Shown piece by piece: positions 1-6,875 of a stretch of 6,987 nt of DNA (within the stretch, counting starts at the first letter, position 1; each line of letters opens with the position of its first letter). The DNA comes from Anaerolineae bacterium (GTDB lineage Bacteria > Chloroflexota > Anaerolineae > 4572-78 > NAK82). The translations under genes were made by a program, and so were the position numbers. Where the stretch lies: NCBI GenBank assembly GCA_030598425.1, contig JAUVPY010000127.1, positions 1-6,987 of the forward strand. Reading direction: 5' to 3'. Below the pieces are notes generated by a model. It searched no databases. It worked only from the letters and a program-made list of their open reading frames with translations, and was not told the origin of the DNA.

Positions 1-515
1 ATCAGCCGTTCGCGCAGCGCCCGATCCAGCGAACCAAGGGGCTCGTCGAGCATAAGCAAGCGGGGACGGGTAGCCAGGCTACGTGCCAGGGCCACGCGCT
101 GTGCCTCCCCGCCGGATAGTTCGTTTACTCCCCGGCGCTCAAAGCCCTCCAGCCCCACCAGGGCCAGCGCCTCCCCCACCTGCTGCCTGATTTCATACTC
201 CGCCATTCGTTTCATCCGCAGACCAAAGGCCACGTTGTCGAACACGTTCTTGTGGGGGAAGAGGGCATAGTCTTGGAACATCAAGCCGAAGTCACGACGG
301 TGGGGTGGCACCGGGCCGATATCCTGTCCGTCAATCAGAACCTGACCAACGTCAGGCGTTTCCAACCCGGCCACAATGCGCAGCAGCGTAGTCTTGCCGC
401 AGCCAGACGGACCCAGCAGGCACATGATTTCACCCTCAGCCGCATCAAAGCTGACGTCAGCCAGTGCCAGTTCGTCTCCAAAGCGTTTGGTGATGCCCTG
501 AATCGAGAGCAGCAT
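1..515 (-). CDS. ABC transporter ATP-binding protein (3' end outside window)
   Basis: This is the ATPase subunit of an importer, which hydrolyses ATP on the cytoplasmic face to drive the membrane permease encoded just upstream. The first 171 residues are visible. Walker A GPSGCGKT lies at residues 35-42, the Q-loop FQDYALFPH at about 80-88 (Q81), the ABC signature LSGGEAQR at 133-140, Walker B LLMLDEP at 153-159 and the D-loop GSLD at 161-164. The H-loop and any C-terminal regulatory domain lie beyond position 1. The layout matches the Fe3+/thiamine/polyamine ATPase group (FbpC, ThiQ, PotA relatives). The ATG at 515-513 overlaps the permease stop as TGATG and has its own GGAG (complement 523-526) 7 nt upstream, so translational coupling to the permease is likely. 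The substrate cannot be told from this subunit; no binding protein is visible. Confidence 0.95.
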   Translation of the reverse strand, partial: MLLSIQGITKRFGDELALADVSFDAAEGEIMCLLGPSGCGKTTLLRIVAGLETPDVGQVLIDGQDIGPVPPHRRDFGLMFQDYALFPHKNVFDNVAFGLRMKRMAEYEIRQQVGEALALVGLEGFERRGVNELSGGEAQRVALARSLATRPRLLMLDEPLGSLDRALRERL

Positions 516-2230
516 CAGAATTCTCCGATGTCCCCTACTCGAAAGCGCTCAATCGCGATCATGCCCACTGCGCAGACAAGCATCAACAGGGTGCTCATAG
601 CCAGCGCCTGTCCGTAATTCAGCGCGCCGGGTTGCCCCAGAAATCGGTAGATGGCTACCGGCATGGTCGGCGTTTGGGGGCGGGCGATTAAGGCCGTGGC
701 GCCGAATTCGCCCAAGCTGATGGTGAAGGCAAAGACAGCACCCACCAGCAAGGCCCGTCCGACGATGGGCAAATCCACCTGACGCCATATCCTCCAGGGG
801 CTGGCTCCCATCACCGAGGCCGTCTCACGCAGCGACGGCTTGATACCGCGCAGCCCCGGTAGCAAGCTGCGTACCACGAAAGGAAAGGCAACCAAAGCGT
901 GGGCTATTGGTATCAGCAGCAGCGACGTTCGCAGGTTGAGCGGTGGCTCATCGAGGGCAATGATGAAGCCAAATCCCAGCGTCACGGCGGAGGTGCCCAG
1001 CGGCAGCATCAGCAGAGGATCGAAGAGCGCCTGCATGCGGCGTGTGCCCCGCCGTCGTCCGGGTCGAGCCAACAAGCTGGCGCTGATAAGTCCCAGCGCA
1101 AGGGCCAAAACCACGGCCACGGCGGCAAATCCTATTGAGTTCACCACGGCCTGAGCAGGCGGCACGTAAAGGATCGAGTCGCGTCGATTGATGAATAACT
1201 CCCCATAGTAACGGAAAGTGAATCCCCCACCTAGCCTGAACGAGCGCTCGACCAGGGCCAGCAATGGCGCTAGCAGCAGCACCAGCATCAAGGTTACGTT
1301 AACACCTACTACCAGCCGGTCGCGAATACCGGTCACACGTCGCTGGGTGCGCTCTCGGGGACGCAAATCGAGGGGGACGGCAGTCCGGGCCTGCAGGCGG
1401 GTATAGGTCCACATCAGGATGAACGTGAAGAGGATCTGCACGATGGCAAGCGCAGCCGCCAGCGGCAGATTGAACAAATTAACCGTTTGCCGGTAGATCT
1501 CAACCTCCAACGTGGCGAAACGTGGCCCGCCCAGGATTAGGATGACCCCAAAACTGGTGAAAGAGAAGACAAAAACCAATAACGCGGCGGCAGCAATCGC
1601 GGGCGTCAGCAAGGGTAGTGTCACGTGCCACAGAACATCGCGCGAGCGAGCACCCAGCATTCGAGCCGCCTCCTCAATCCGGGGATTGAGGTTTGCCCCA
1701 AAGCCCCCCACGATGCGCAGCACCACGGTGTAATTATAAAAGATGTGAGCCAGCAGGATGATCCAGATGGTATGCTGCAAGGCTATCGGAGGACGATCCA
1801 AGCCAAACAAAGCCATTAGAGTCTGATTCAACCAACTGCGCGGCCCCAACAACGCGGTGAAGGCAATGGCCACTACCACCGTAGGCAGCACAAATGGAAT
1901 GGTCGTCAACGCCTTGAGCAGCGATTTGCCGCGAAACTGGTAGCGAGCAAAGACGTAAGCGCCCGGTAGCGCCAGGATCACTGTCAGCAACGTCGAAAGG
2001 GTCGCTTGCCATATAGTAAACCAGAGGACGCGGGCGTAGTAGTCGGTGCTGGTCAATTTGCGCAGCGCCGACAAATCCAATCTCCCCTCCGGCGCGAAGC
2101 TGAGGACAAAGATGGAGAACAGCGGGTAAAGGAAAAAGAGGGCCAGGAATAGAAGAGGGATCAGGTAAAGCAGAATCCCAAATCCTCTTCCTCTTTTCAC
2201 AGAATTTACGACATCACTCATTACTGACAT
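515..2230 (-). CDS. ABC transporter permease, fused two-domain (iron/thiamine type)
   Basis: This is an inner-membrane permease of 571 residues carrying two tandem binding-protein-dependent transport domains in one chain, as in FbpB and ThiP. About twelve hydrophobic segments can be counted, six in each half. Each half has an EAA loop that docks the ATPase: EEAARMLGARSRDVLWHVTLP at about 186-206 and ETASVMGASPWRIWRQVDLP at about 469-488. A hydrophilic linker rich in Arg separates the halves around residues 281-303. Length and fusion fit iron(III) or thiamine permeases; the substrate is unresolved. I chose the ATG at 2230. A longer TTG start at 2257 would begin about 4 nt after the predicted transcription start and lacks an SD. 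The ATG at 2230 has AAGGGG upstream (complement 2246-2251), although the 15-nt gap is long; the ATG at 2221 is a further option. The gene is first in the unit and is read divergently from the cyclophilin gene. Confidence 0.93.
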   Translation of the reverse strand: MSVMSDVVNSVKRGRGFGILLYLIPLLFLALFFLYPLFSIFVLSFAPEGRLDLSALRKLTSTDYYARVLWFTIWQATLSTLLTVILALPGAYVFARYQFRGKSLLKALTTIPFVLPTVVVAIAFTALLGPRSWLNQTLMALFGLDRPPIALQHTIWIILLAHIFYNYTVVLRIVGGFGANLNPRIEEAARMLGARSRDVLWHVTLPLLTPAIAAAALLVFVFSFTSFGVILILGGPRFATLEVEIYRQTVNLFNLPLAAALAIVQILFTFILMWTYTRLQARTAVPLDLRPRERTQRRVTGIRDRLVVGVNVTLMLVLLLAPLLALVERSFRLGGGFTFRYYGELFINRRDSILYVPPAQAVVNSIGFAAVAVVLALALGLISASLLARPGRRRGTRRMQALFDPLLMLPLGTSAVTLGFGFIIALDEPPLNLRTSLLLIPIAHALVAFPFVVRSLLPGLRGIKPSLRETASVMGASPWRIWRQVDLPIVGRALLVGAVFAFTISLGEFGATALIARPQTPTMPVAIYRFLGQPGALNYGQALAMSTLLMLVCAVGMIAIERFRVGDIGEF

Positions 2231-2267
2231 ATCCGCGCCTGGTAACCCCTTGACCAAGGTTTCTACT

Positions 2268-2296
2268 ATGATAATCTAACTTGCTACGACGGGCAA
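2268..2296 (-). promoter_or_regulatory. Sigma70-type promoter for the ABC transporter unit
   Basis: Reading the minus strand, a -35 box TTGCCC (complement 2291-2296) and a -10 box TATCAT (complement 2268-2273) are separated by exactly 17 bp. Transcription would start near 2261. That leaves a usable 5' leader for the permease ATG at 2230 but almost none for the upstream TTG at 2257. The -35 matches the consensus at 4 of 6 positions and the -10 at 5 of 6. Confidence 0.55.
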
Positions 2297-2329
2297 TTGC
2301 TGAATCGGCAAGCACTGCTTGACAGCAAT
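2296..2329. promoter_or_regulatory. Nested inverted repeats in the divergent promoter region (possible operator)
   Basis: ATTGCTG (2296-2302) is repeated inverted as CAGCAAT (2323-2329). Inside this pair lies CAAGCA-C-TGCTTG (2309-2321), a perfect 6-bp palindrome with one central base. The inner palindrome overlaps the first bases of the -35 box of the cyclophilin promoter (2319-2324), and the outer pair touches the -35 of the ABC promoter. A repressor or activator dimer bound here could influence both directions. No regulator gene is visible, so the function is inferred from symmetry and placement only. Confidence 0.35.
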
Positions 2330-2346
2330 CCAGTTCGTGGTAAACT
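2319..2346 (+). promoter_or_regulatory. Sigma70-type promoter for ppi and the VTT gene
   Basis: A perfect -35 box TTGACA (2319-2324) is followed after 16 bp by TAAACT (2341-2346), preceded by TGG, which gives an extended -10. The start would be near 2353, leaving a leader of about 36 nt before the GTG at 2389. It lies back to back with the ABC promoter. Confidence 0.7.
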
Positions 2347-2388
2347 GACCAAGAGAGTAGCAAAATATTAGAGATTTAGGAGATAGAT

Positions 2389-2871
2389 GTGGCAAGAAAA
2401 TACCCTTCGTATCCAGATATGACACTTGACTTAGCCAAGACCTACACGGGAACAATCAAGACCAATCGAGGCGACATCGAACTTGAGCTCTTCGCGGCCG
2501 AGGCTCCCAAAACGGTGAACAACTTCGTATTCCTGGCCCGTGATGGGTATTACGATGGGCTCACGTTCCATCGCGTTATTCCCCGCTTCGTCGCTCAGGG
2601 CGGCTGTCCGCACGGTACGGGCACCGGCGGTCCGGGTTATTCATTCGAAGATGAAACCAAGGGCAACCCTCACAAGAATGAGACAGGAAGTCTTAGCATG
2701 GCCAACGCCGGCCCGAACACAAACGGCAGCCAGTTCTTCATCTGCCACGAAAGCCAGCCTCATCTCGATGGCAAGCATACTATTTTCGGCAAGGTGACCA
2801 ACGGAATGGACGTGGTGCTCAGCCTGGAGCAGGGTGACTTTATGGAGGGGGTCGTCATCACAGAGGAGTAA
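2389..2871 (+). CDS. Peptidyl-prolyl cis-trans isomerase, cyclophilin type
   Basis: This is a single-domain cyclophilin of 160 residues that catalyses cis-trans isomerisation of X-Pro bonds to help protein folding. There is no signal peptide, so it should be cytosolic. The fold starts with [11 protein letters not shown] at about 25-35. Catalytic-site residues are present: FHR at 60-62 (Arg62 corresponds to Arg55 of human CypA), Q70-G71-G72 (Gln63), [15 protein letters not shown] at 104-118, and [10 protein letters not shown] at 125-134. The human Trp121 position is His125, a change common in bacterial cyclophilins and usually linked to weak cyclosporin binding. The GTG start is chosen because AGGAGA (2378-2383) lies 5 nt upstream. 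An overlapping ATG at 2387 is in the wrong frame, and the in-frame ATG at 2419 has no SD. The gene is first in a unit with the VTT gene, 34 bp downstream. It resembles PpiB-type enzymes, but I do not assign a symbol. Confidence 0.95.
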   Translation: MARKYPSYPDMTLDLAKTYTGTIKTNRGDIELELFAAEAPKTVNNFVFLARDGYYDGLTFHRVIPRFVAQGGCPHGTGTGGPGYSFEDETKGNPHKNETGSLSMANAGPNTNGSQFFICHESQPHLDGKHTIFGKVTNGMDVVLSLEQGDFMEGVVITEE

Positions 2872-2905
2872 CCCAGGTCATTCGTACGCTCTGAGCCGAG
2901 GCGCT

Positions 2906-3496
2906 ATGTCCAAACCTGAATTGTCAACCGCCAAGATGGCAACCCCCCTGCCCACCCAACCAGCGGTGAAGAAGAAACGCCATTGGTTGGTAAGCGTCGC
3001 CGCGGTGCTGGCGGCCATTGGGATTAGCGTGGGGATCGTCCTGCTACGCGATCATATCAGAGAGTTTGCCATCTATGGATACCCAGGTGTCTTTCTCATC
3101 AGTCTCATTGGCAATGCAACGCTCTTGTTGCCGGCGCCCAGTTACGCGGTGGTATTCGCCGTGGGCGGCGCGCTTGATCCAGTAGCAGTTGGGATCGTAG
3201 CCGGGCTGGGGGCCGCTTTGGGAGAGTTGACCGGTTATCTGGCCGGGGTTGGTGGTCGGGTCGTCGTCGAAGAGCGGGCACTCTACCATCGTCTTGAGAA
3301 ACGGATGCACAGTAGGGGAGGGGTGCTGGTTATCTTCTTGCTGGCCCTCGTTCCCAACCCGGCCTTTGATATAGGCGGAATTGTCGCTGGCACACTGCGG
3401 ATGCCGGTCTGGCAGTTTGTGCTAGCTGCGTGGGCCGGAAAGAGCATTCGGTTCATACTTGTGGCCTTCAGCGGCCAGTATTTGCTAGGGTCTTGA
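2906..3496 (+). CDS. VTT-domain (DedA/SNARE-associated-like) small membrane protein
   Basis: The product is an integral membrane protein of 196 residues. It has a basic cytoplasmic N-terminus (KKKRH at 22-26) and about five hydrophobic segments, near 27-47, 58-78, 80-108, 138-165 and 168-190. The central part reads as a VTT domain: GNATLLLPAPSYAVVFAVGG, a glycine-rich GLGAALGELTGYLAG with a buried Glu at about 107, and then a second half with LVPNPAFDIGGIVAG and an amphipathic end carrying WAGKSIRF. Some DedA/VTT proteins are involved in flipping or recycling lipid carriers and in membrane homeostasis; the role of this one is unknown. I start at the ATG at 2906, with GAGG (2898-2901) 4 nt upstream. 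A longer frame from 2834 would overlap the cyclophilin gene by 38 bp and adds a non-conserved tail. The gene is probably cotranscribed with ppi. Its stop codon lies inside the -35 box of the valS promoter. Confidence 0.85.
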   Translation: MSKPELSTAKMATPLPTQPAVKKKRHWLVSVAAVLAAIGISVGIVLLRDHIREFAIYGYPGVFLISLIGNATLLLPAPSYAVVFAVGGALDPVAVGIVAGLGAALGELTGYLAGVGGRVVVEERALYHRLEKRMHSRGGVLVIFLLALVPNPAFDIGGIVAGTLRMPVWQFVLAAWAGKSIRFILVAFSGQYLLGS

Positions 3497-3521
3497 CATT
3501 CGCGTCTTCATCCGTTATACT
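3493..3521 (+). promoter_or_regulatory. Near-consensus sigma70 promoter for the valS leader
   Basis: TTGACA (3493-3498), a 17-bp spacer and TATACT (3516-3521) make one of the best promoters in the window. The start would be near 3528. The -35 box overlaps the TGA of the VTT gene (3494-3496), so there is no spare intergenic space. Confidence 0.8.
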
Positions 3522-3531
3522 GTAGACAAAT

Positions 3532-3567
3532 CCAGGGCGATGGAGCCCATCGTCCTGGTTCTTTTTT
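3532..3567 (+). terminator. Intrinsic terminator hairpin between the VTT gene and the T-box
   Basis: The arms 3532-3543 and 3547-3558 form a 12-bp stem (one G-U pair) with a 3-nt AGC loop, followed by TTCTTTTTT (3559-3567). On the plus strand this is a classical rho-independent terminator. It would end the ppi-VTT transcript. Because it begins about 4 nt after the predicted start of the valS promoter, it could also stop, or cap, the valS transcript itself. On the minus strand no T-run follows, so it acts in one direction. Confidence 0.8.
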
Positions 3568-3805
3568 GCGAAATGTAACGACAGCGAACAGGAGGAGTAG
3601 GCAGAACCACTCGGCCTGATAGAGAAGAGAGGTCACCGGCTGGAAGCCTCTCGCAGTGCCATCTGCCGAAGGTCGCCTGGGAGTTGGGTAGCTGAAAGGC
3701 AACCTGCCCGATTAAGCCGTCCCGGGGTCCGCCCGTTATCGCGGTTGAGAGCGCTGACACGAAAGCTGCGCTTCTTGTCGCAGTGTGTGGGCATACGTGT
3801 CAGAA

Positions 3806-3847
3806 CCGAGGTGGTACCACGGAAGGACTCCCCCTTTTCGTCCTTGG
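3806..3847 (+). promoter_or_regulatory. T-box antiterminator
   Basis: Helix A1 is formed by CCGAGG (3806-3811) with CCUUGG (3842-3847), six pairs including one G-U. The 7-nt bulge UGGUACC (3812-3818) receives the tRNA end. Helix A2 is ACG (3819-3821) with CGU (3839-3841). Bases 3839-3847 are also needed for the upper stem and loop of the terminator hairpin, so the two folds exclude each other. Uncharged tRNA-Val would stabilise this fold and allow valS transcription. Confidence 0.85.
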
Positions 3848-3868
3848 ATGAAAGGGGGGTTTGGTTTT
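3829..3868 (+). terminator. T-box-controlled intrinsic terminator upstream of valS
   Basis: CCCCCUUU (3830-3837) pairs with AAAGGGGG (3851-3858). After a bulged U, CGUC (3839-3842) pairs with GAUG (3847-3850) around a CUUG loop. A U-rich tail TTTGGTTTT (3860-3868) follows, interrupted by GG. It lies 24 nt before the valS start codon, with the SD in between, and is the default fold when tRNA-Val is charged. Confidence 0.85.
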
Positions 3869-3892
3869 AATCGCATTAGGAGAGAATACACG

Positions 3893-6580
3893 ATGCCCGA
3901 ATGCCCAATAGACACCACCCAAATGGCCAAAGCATACGATCCCCAAGCTGTGGAGATTGCGCTTTACGACTGGTGGGAGAGCCAGGGCTATTTCAAGCCG
4001 GAGATTGCCGGCCCTGGGGCCCAGCCTTTCGTGATCTCAATGCCGCCCCCGAACGTGACGGGTGAGTTACATATGGGGCATGCGCTCACCACCTTTGTCG
4101 AGGACTTGATGATTCGTTATCATCGTATGTTGGGACGAGCATCTCTGTGGGTCCCCGGCAGTGACCACGCCGGGATTGCTACACAGCTCCAGGTGGAGCG
4201 TATGCTGCTCAACGAAGGGACCAGCCGCCAGGAGATCGGACGCGAGGAATTCCTGCGCCGAACCTGGGAGTGGACGGCCAGATATGGCGGCCGTATTCAA
4301 ACCCAACTGCGTCGCATGGGGGCCAGTTGCGACTGGGACCGCGAACGGTTCACCCTGGACGAGGGCCTGTCGTGCGCCGTGCGTGAGGCCTTCGTACGTC
4401 TGTACGAGAAGGGCCTCATCTACCGGGGGGAATACCTCATCAACTGGTCGCCCGGTCTGCAGACCGCGGTCAGTGACTTGGAGGTGGAATACAGCGAAGA
4501 GGAGGGTATCCTCTACTACTTCAAATATCCCATCGCCGGGACCGACCTGGATGAAGGGCCGGGACAGGGCTACATCCCGGTGGCGACCACCCGCCCGGAG
4601 ACCATCCTGGGCGACACGGCCGTGGCCATCCATCCCGACGACGAGCGGTATCGGCACCTCATCGGCAAGACTTGCCTGGTGCCAATGCTCAACCGCACTA
4701 TTCCGGTCATCCACGACACCTACGTCTCGATGGAATTCGGCACAGGGGCGCTCAAGATCACACCTGGTCACGATCCAAGCGACTTCGAGATCGGCCAGCG
4801 GCACGGCTTGCAAATCATCAATGCCCTCAACCCTGATGCGACGATGAACGAGAACGCCGGCCCCTACGCCGGGCTCGACCGCTACGAATGTCGTGAGAAG
4901 CTATGGGCCGACATGGAAGCGGCCGGGTTGACCGTCAAGACCGAGAAGTACACTCTGCAAGTGCCCCGCTCCCAGCGTGGCGGCGAGGTGGTTGAGCCAA
5001 TGGTCAGCACGCAATGGTTTGTGAAAATGGAGCCACTGGCCGAAGCTGGCCTGGAGGCGGTGCGTGATGGGCGCATCAAAATTGTGCCCGAAAGATTTTC
5101 GAAAGTCTATTATAACTGGCTAGAGAACATCCGTGATTGGTGCATCAGCCGCCAACTGTGGTGGGGCCATCGCATCCCAGTGTGGTATTGCGGCGACTGT
5201 GAGCATATGACTGTCGCCCGCGAGGACCCAACCACATGTGAAAGATGCGGTGGGGAGGTTCTAGAGCAAGACCCGGACGTGCTCGATACCTGGTTTAGCT
5301 CGGGCCTATGGCCCTTCTCGACCCTGGGCTGGCCCGACGAGACGGAGGATCTCAAACGTTTCTATCCGACCGACGTGATGGAAACTGGCTACGACATCCT
5401 CTTCTTTTGGGTGGCGCGCATGATTATGCAGGGGCTGGAGATGACCGACCAGATCCCCTTCCACACAGTGTATCTGCACGGCCTCGTGCGCGACGCTCAG
5501 GGACGCAAAATGAGCAAGACGACTGGCAACGCGATCGATCCGCTGGAGATGATGGGCCAATACGGCACCGATGCGTTGCGCTTCACGCTGCTGACTGGCA
5601 GCACGCCCGGCAACGATATGAGCCTGAGCGAAGAACGCATCATCGCCAATCGCAACTTCGCCAACAAGATCTGGAATGCCACCCGCTTCGTGGTCAGCAA
5701 TCTGGGAGCTGCGTTCGACGCCGGGCACGGCACGTGGAATCTGTCGGCGTTGGCACTGCCCGACCGCTGGATCATCAGCCGCCATAACCGCCTCGTCGAG
5801 AACGTGGCCCAGCTTATGGACGCTTATCAATACGGCGAGGCTGGACGCCAAATCTATGAGTTCCTGTGGGGCGAGTACGCCGACTGGTACATCGAAATCG
5901 CCAAGATTCGCCTGTATGGGGCCGACGCCCGCGCCCAGGCCACGGCACGCAGGGTGCTGGTCTCCGTGCTTGAGCGAACGCTACGGCTGCTACATCCCTT
6001 TATGCCCTACGTCACCGAGGCGACCTGGCAACACTTACCTCACCGGGACGAATCGCTGGTGGTTGGCCCGTGGCCGTCCGCAGGGGACGTGGACGAAGAA
6101 GCGGAAGCGGCTATGCAAATAGTGATGGATGCCATCCGGGCTATTCGCAACGCTCGAGCCGAGTATAACGTGGAACCGGCCCGTCGCATCGTCGCCCAGA
6201 TTGCAGCCGGAGAGAAGTCCGATCTGTTCTCCTCGCAGCGTGATGTTCTGGTGGAGTTGGCCCGGCTTGATCCCGACAGCCTGCGCATAGCACGCTCTTT
6301 GCTTGACGAGCCGGAGCAAGCGCTCACGCTGGTGGTAGGGGGCGCCGAGATCTACCTGCCCTTGGCCGGGATGGTGGATCTGGACGCCGAACGCGCGCGT
6401 CTGGCCAAGGAACTGGCGCGCATCGAGGATGGCGTCGCCCGCAGCCAGAAGCTGTTGAGCAACGAAGGGTTTATTGCCAAAGCGCCGGCCGAGGTAGTGC
6501 AGAAAGAACAAGAAAAGCTGGTCAGCTTGCAGGAGCAGGCCGAAAAACTCCGCGGGCGTTTGTCGGCACTGGCCGGGTAA
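3893..6580 (+). CDS. valS: Valine--tRNA ligase
   Basis: This cytosolic class Ia synthetase joins valine to tRNA-Val using ATP and edits mischarged threonine. At 895 residues it is full length for bacterial ValRS. The HIGH motif is HMGH at 60-63, within PPPNVTGELHMGH. The CP1 editing domain shows TTRPETILGDTAVAIHPDD around 231-249. A zinc-binding knuckle has cysteines at 433, 436, 449 and 452. DVLDTWFSSGLWPFSTLGW follows, and the KMSKS loop is KMSKT at 539-543. The anticodon-binding helical domain starts near NKIWNATRFVVSNL. The C-terminal end, from about residue 828, is the charged coiled-coil arm typical of ValRS. The ATG at 3893 has AGGAGA (3878-3883) 9 nt upstream. A frame open back to 3785 runs through the T-box and is not coding. 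Expression should follow tRNA-Val charging through the leader. No clear terminator follows the stop. Confidence 0.98.
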   Translation: MPECPIDTTQMAKAYDPQAVEIALYDWWESQGYFKPEIAGPGAQPFVISMPPPNVTGELHMGHALTTFVEDLMIRYHRMLGRASLWVPGSDHAGIATQLQVERMLLNEGTSRQEIGREEFLRRTWEWTARYGGRIQTQLRRMGASCDWDRERFTLDEGLSCAVREAFVRLYEKGLIYRGEYLINWSPGLQTAVSDLEVEYSEEEGILYYFKYPIAGTDLDEGPGQGYIPVATTRPETILGDTAVAIHPDDERYRHLIGKTCLVPMLNRTIPVIHDTYVSMEFGTGALKITPGHDPSDFEIGQRHGLQIINALNPDATMNENAGPYAGLDRYECREKLWADMEAAGLTVKTEKYTLQVPRSQRGGEVVEPMVSTQWFVKMEPLAEAGLEAVRDGRIKIVPERFSKVYYNWLENIRDWCISRQLWWGHRIPVWYCGDCEHMTVAREDPTTCERCGGEVLEQDPDVLDTWFSSGLWPFSTLGWPDETEDLKRFYPTDVMETGYDILFFWVARMIMQGLEMTDQIPFHTVYLHGLVRDAQGRKMSKTTGNAIDPLEMMGQYGTDALRFTLLTGSTPGNDMSLSEERIIANRNFANKIWNATRFVVSNLGAAFDAGHGTWNLSALALPDRWIISRHNRLVENVAQLMDAYQYGEAGRQIYEFLWGEYADWYIEIAKIRLYGADARAQATARRVLVSVLERTLRLLHPFMPYVTEATWQHLPHRDESLVVGPWPSAGDVDEEAEAAMQIVMDAIRAIRNARAEYNVEPARRIVAQIAAGEKSDLFSSQRDVLVELARLDPDSLRIARSLLDEPEQALTLVVGGAEIYLPLAGMVDLDAERARLAKELARIEDGVARSQKLLSNEGFIAKAPAEVVQKEQEKLVSLQEQAEKLRGRLSALAG

Positions 6581-6648
6581 CTGGAGAAGGCTGAGCCTGG
6601 GAGGGCCAACGCTGTTCAATTTGCTACCTCAAGCGAATCGCAACTGAC

Positions 6649-6677
6649 TTGACAGACCCGTAGGAGCGTGCTAAAAT
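6649..6677 (+). promoter_or_regulatory. Strong sigma70-type promoter for the terminal leader and gene
   Basis: TTGACA (6649-6654), a 17-bp spacer and TAAAAT (6672-6677) form a near-consensus promoter 68 bp after the valS stop. The start would be near 6684. No other promoter is visible between it and the gene at 6940, so that gene should depend on reading through the leader terminator. Confidence 0.78.
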
Positions 6678-6706
6678 ATCATATCTCAGATTGGGGTTAT
6701 CCTGTT

Positions 6707-6838
6707 TTGAGTTTCTCTTTCTCACTCGTTTGCAACTGTACCTGTGCAAACATGCGCCTTTGCCGCGCATGTATGTGTTGCGTTTCCTGGGCACAGACGG
6801 CATCAGGTCCGGTGGAAAGGTCTCCTTCTGGGAGATAG
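6707..6838 (+). CDS. Candidate cysteine-rich leader peptide (43 residues)
   Basis: An open frame inside the leader runs from a TTG at 6707 to TAG at 6836-6838. Its product has cysteines at residues 9, 11, 13, 19, 22, 24 and 25, so seven Cys fall within 17 residues (codons at 6731-6781). In-frame ATGs at 6752 and 6773 offer shorter versions with four or two Cys. Cys-codon runs just before an antiterminator/terminator pair are what a cysteine attenuator needs; polycysteine upstream frames with this role are known in mycobacteria. Weak points: TTG is a poor start, the only SD-like bases are GGGG (6693-6696) 10 nt upstream, and neither ATG has an SD. The TG-rich hairpins could also create Cys codons by accident. 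Confidence 0.42.
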   Translation: MSFSFSLVCNCTCANMRLCRACMCCVSWAQTASGPVERSPSGR

Positions 6839-6875
6839 TTCAAACTCATAGCTTATCGTTTCAATAGACAAGCAG

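Larger units (their letters stand above)
3582..3868 (+). promoter_or_regulatory. T-box riboswitch leader, valine specific (GUC specifier)
   Basis: The leader binds tRNA-Val and senses its charging. Stem I base: CAGC 3582-3585 pairs with GUUG 3683-3686. A GAA/GGA kink-turn-like step follows, then CAGG 3589-3592 pairs with CCUG 3676-3679. The specifier loop has AGUA (3596-3599) opposite GAA (3668-3670), then the codon GUC (3672-3674) for valine. GGCAG 3600-3604 pairs with CUGCC 3663-3667. Distal helices are CACU/AGUG (3608-3611/3655-3658) and GAGAGG/CCUCUC (3627-3632/3647-3652). Stem III is CUGACACG/CGUGUCAG (3754-3761/3796-3803), capped by CUGCG/CGCAG (3766-3770/3779-3783). The T-box bulge UGGUACC (3812-3818) pairs through UGGU with an ACCA tRNA end, which fits the A discriminator of tRNA-Val. 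Stem II between 3687 and 3753 was not resolved. It regulates valS directly downstream. Confidence 0.93.

Noticed and set aside
252..617. Open frame on the plus strand across the ABC ATPase/permease junction.
   Set aside because: It is antisense to the Walker A, Q-loop and other conserved parts of the ATPase and to the permease C-terminus, with no SD or family resemblance.
2834..2905. Upstream extension of the VTT gene by 24 codons to 2834.
   Set aside because: It would overlap the end of the cyclophilin gene, encodes a tail unlike a membrane protein start, and the ATG at 2906 has an SD-like GAGG.
3785..3892. Upstream extension of the valS frame by 36 codons to 3785.
   Set aside because: It runs through Stem III, the T-box and the terminator, has no SD, and the ATG at 3893 has a good SD and starts normal ValRS sequence.
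3515..3930. Minus-strand open frames across the valS leader.
   Set aside because: They cover a region fully explained by a promoter, a terminator and a T-box on the plus strand, and their products show no protein family features.
4067..4813. Long open frame on the minus strand inside valS (248 codons).
   Set aside because: It lies entirely opposite the conserved catalytic and editing regions of valS, has no recognisable motifs, and is the kind of antisense frame expected in GC-rich coding DNA.
6804..6820. TCAGGTCCGG followed by GGAAAGG looks like the conserved domain IV of bacterial SRP (4.5S) RNA.
   Set aside because: The GGAA tetraloop and the 3' AGCAG side of the asymmetric loop are missing, and the flanks do not pair as an SRP hairpin. 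The similarity is about 10 bases and is better explained by the antiterminator segment.
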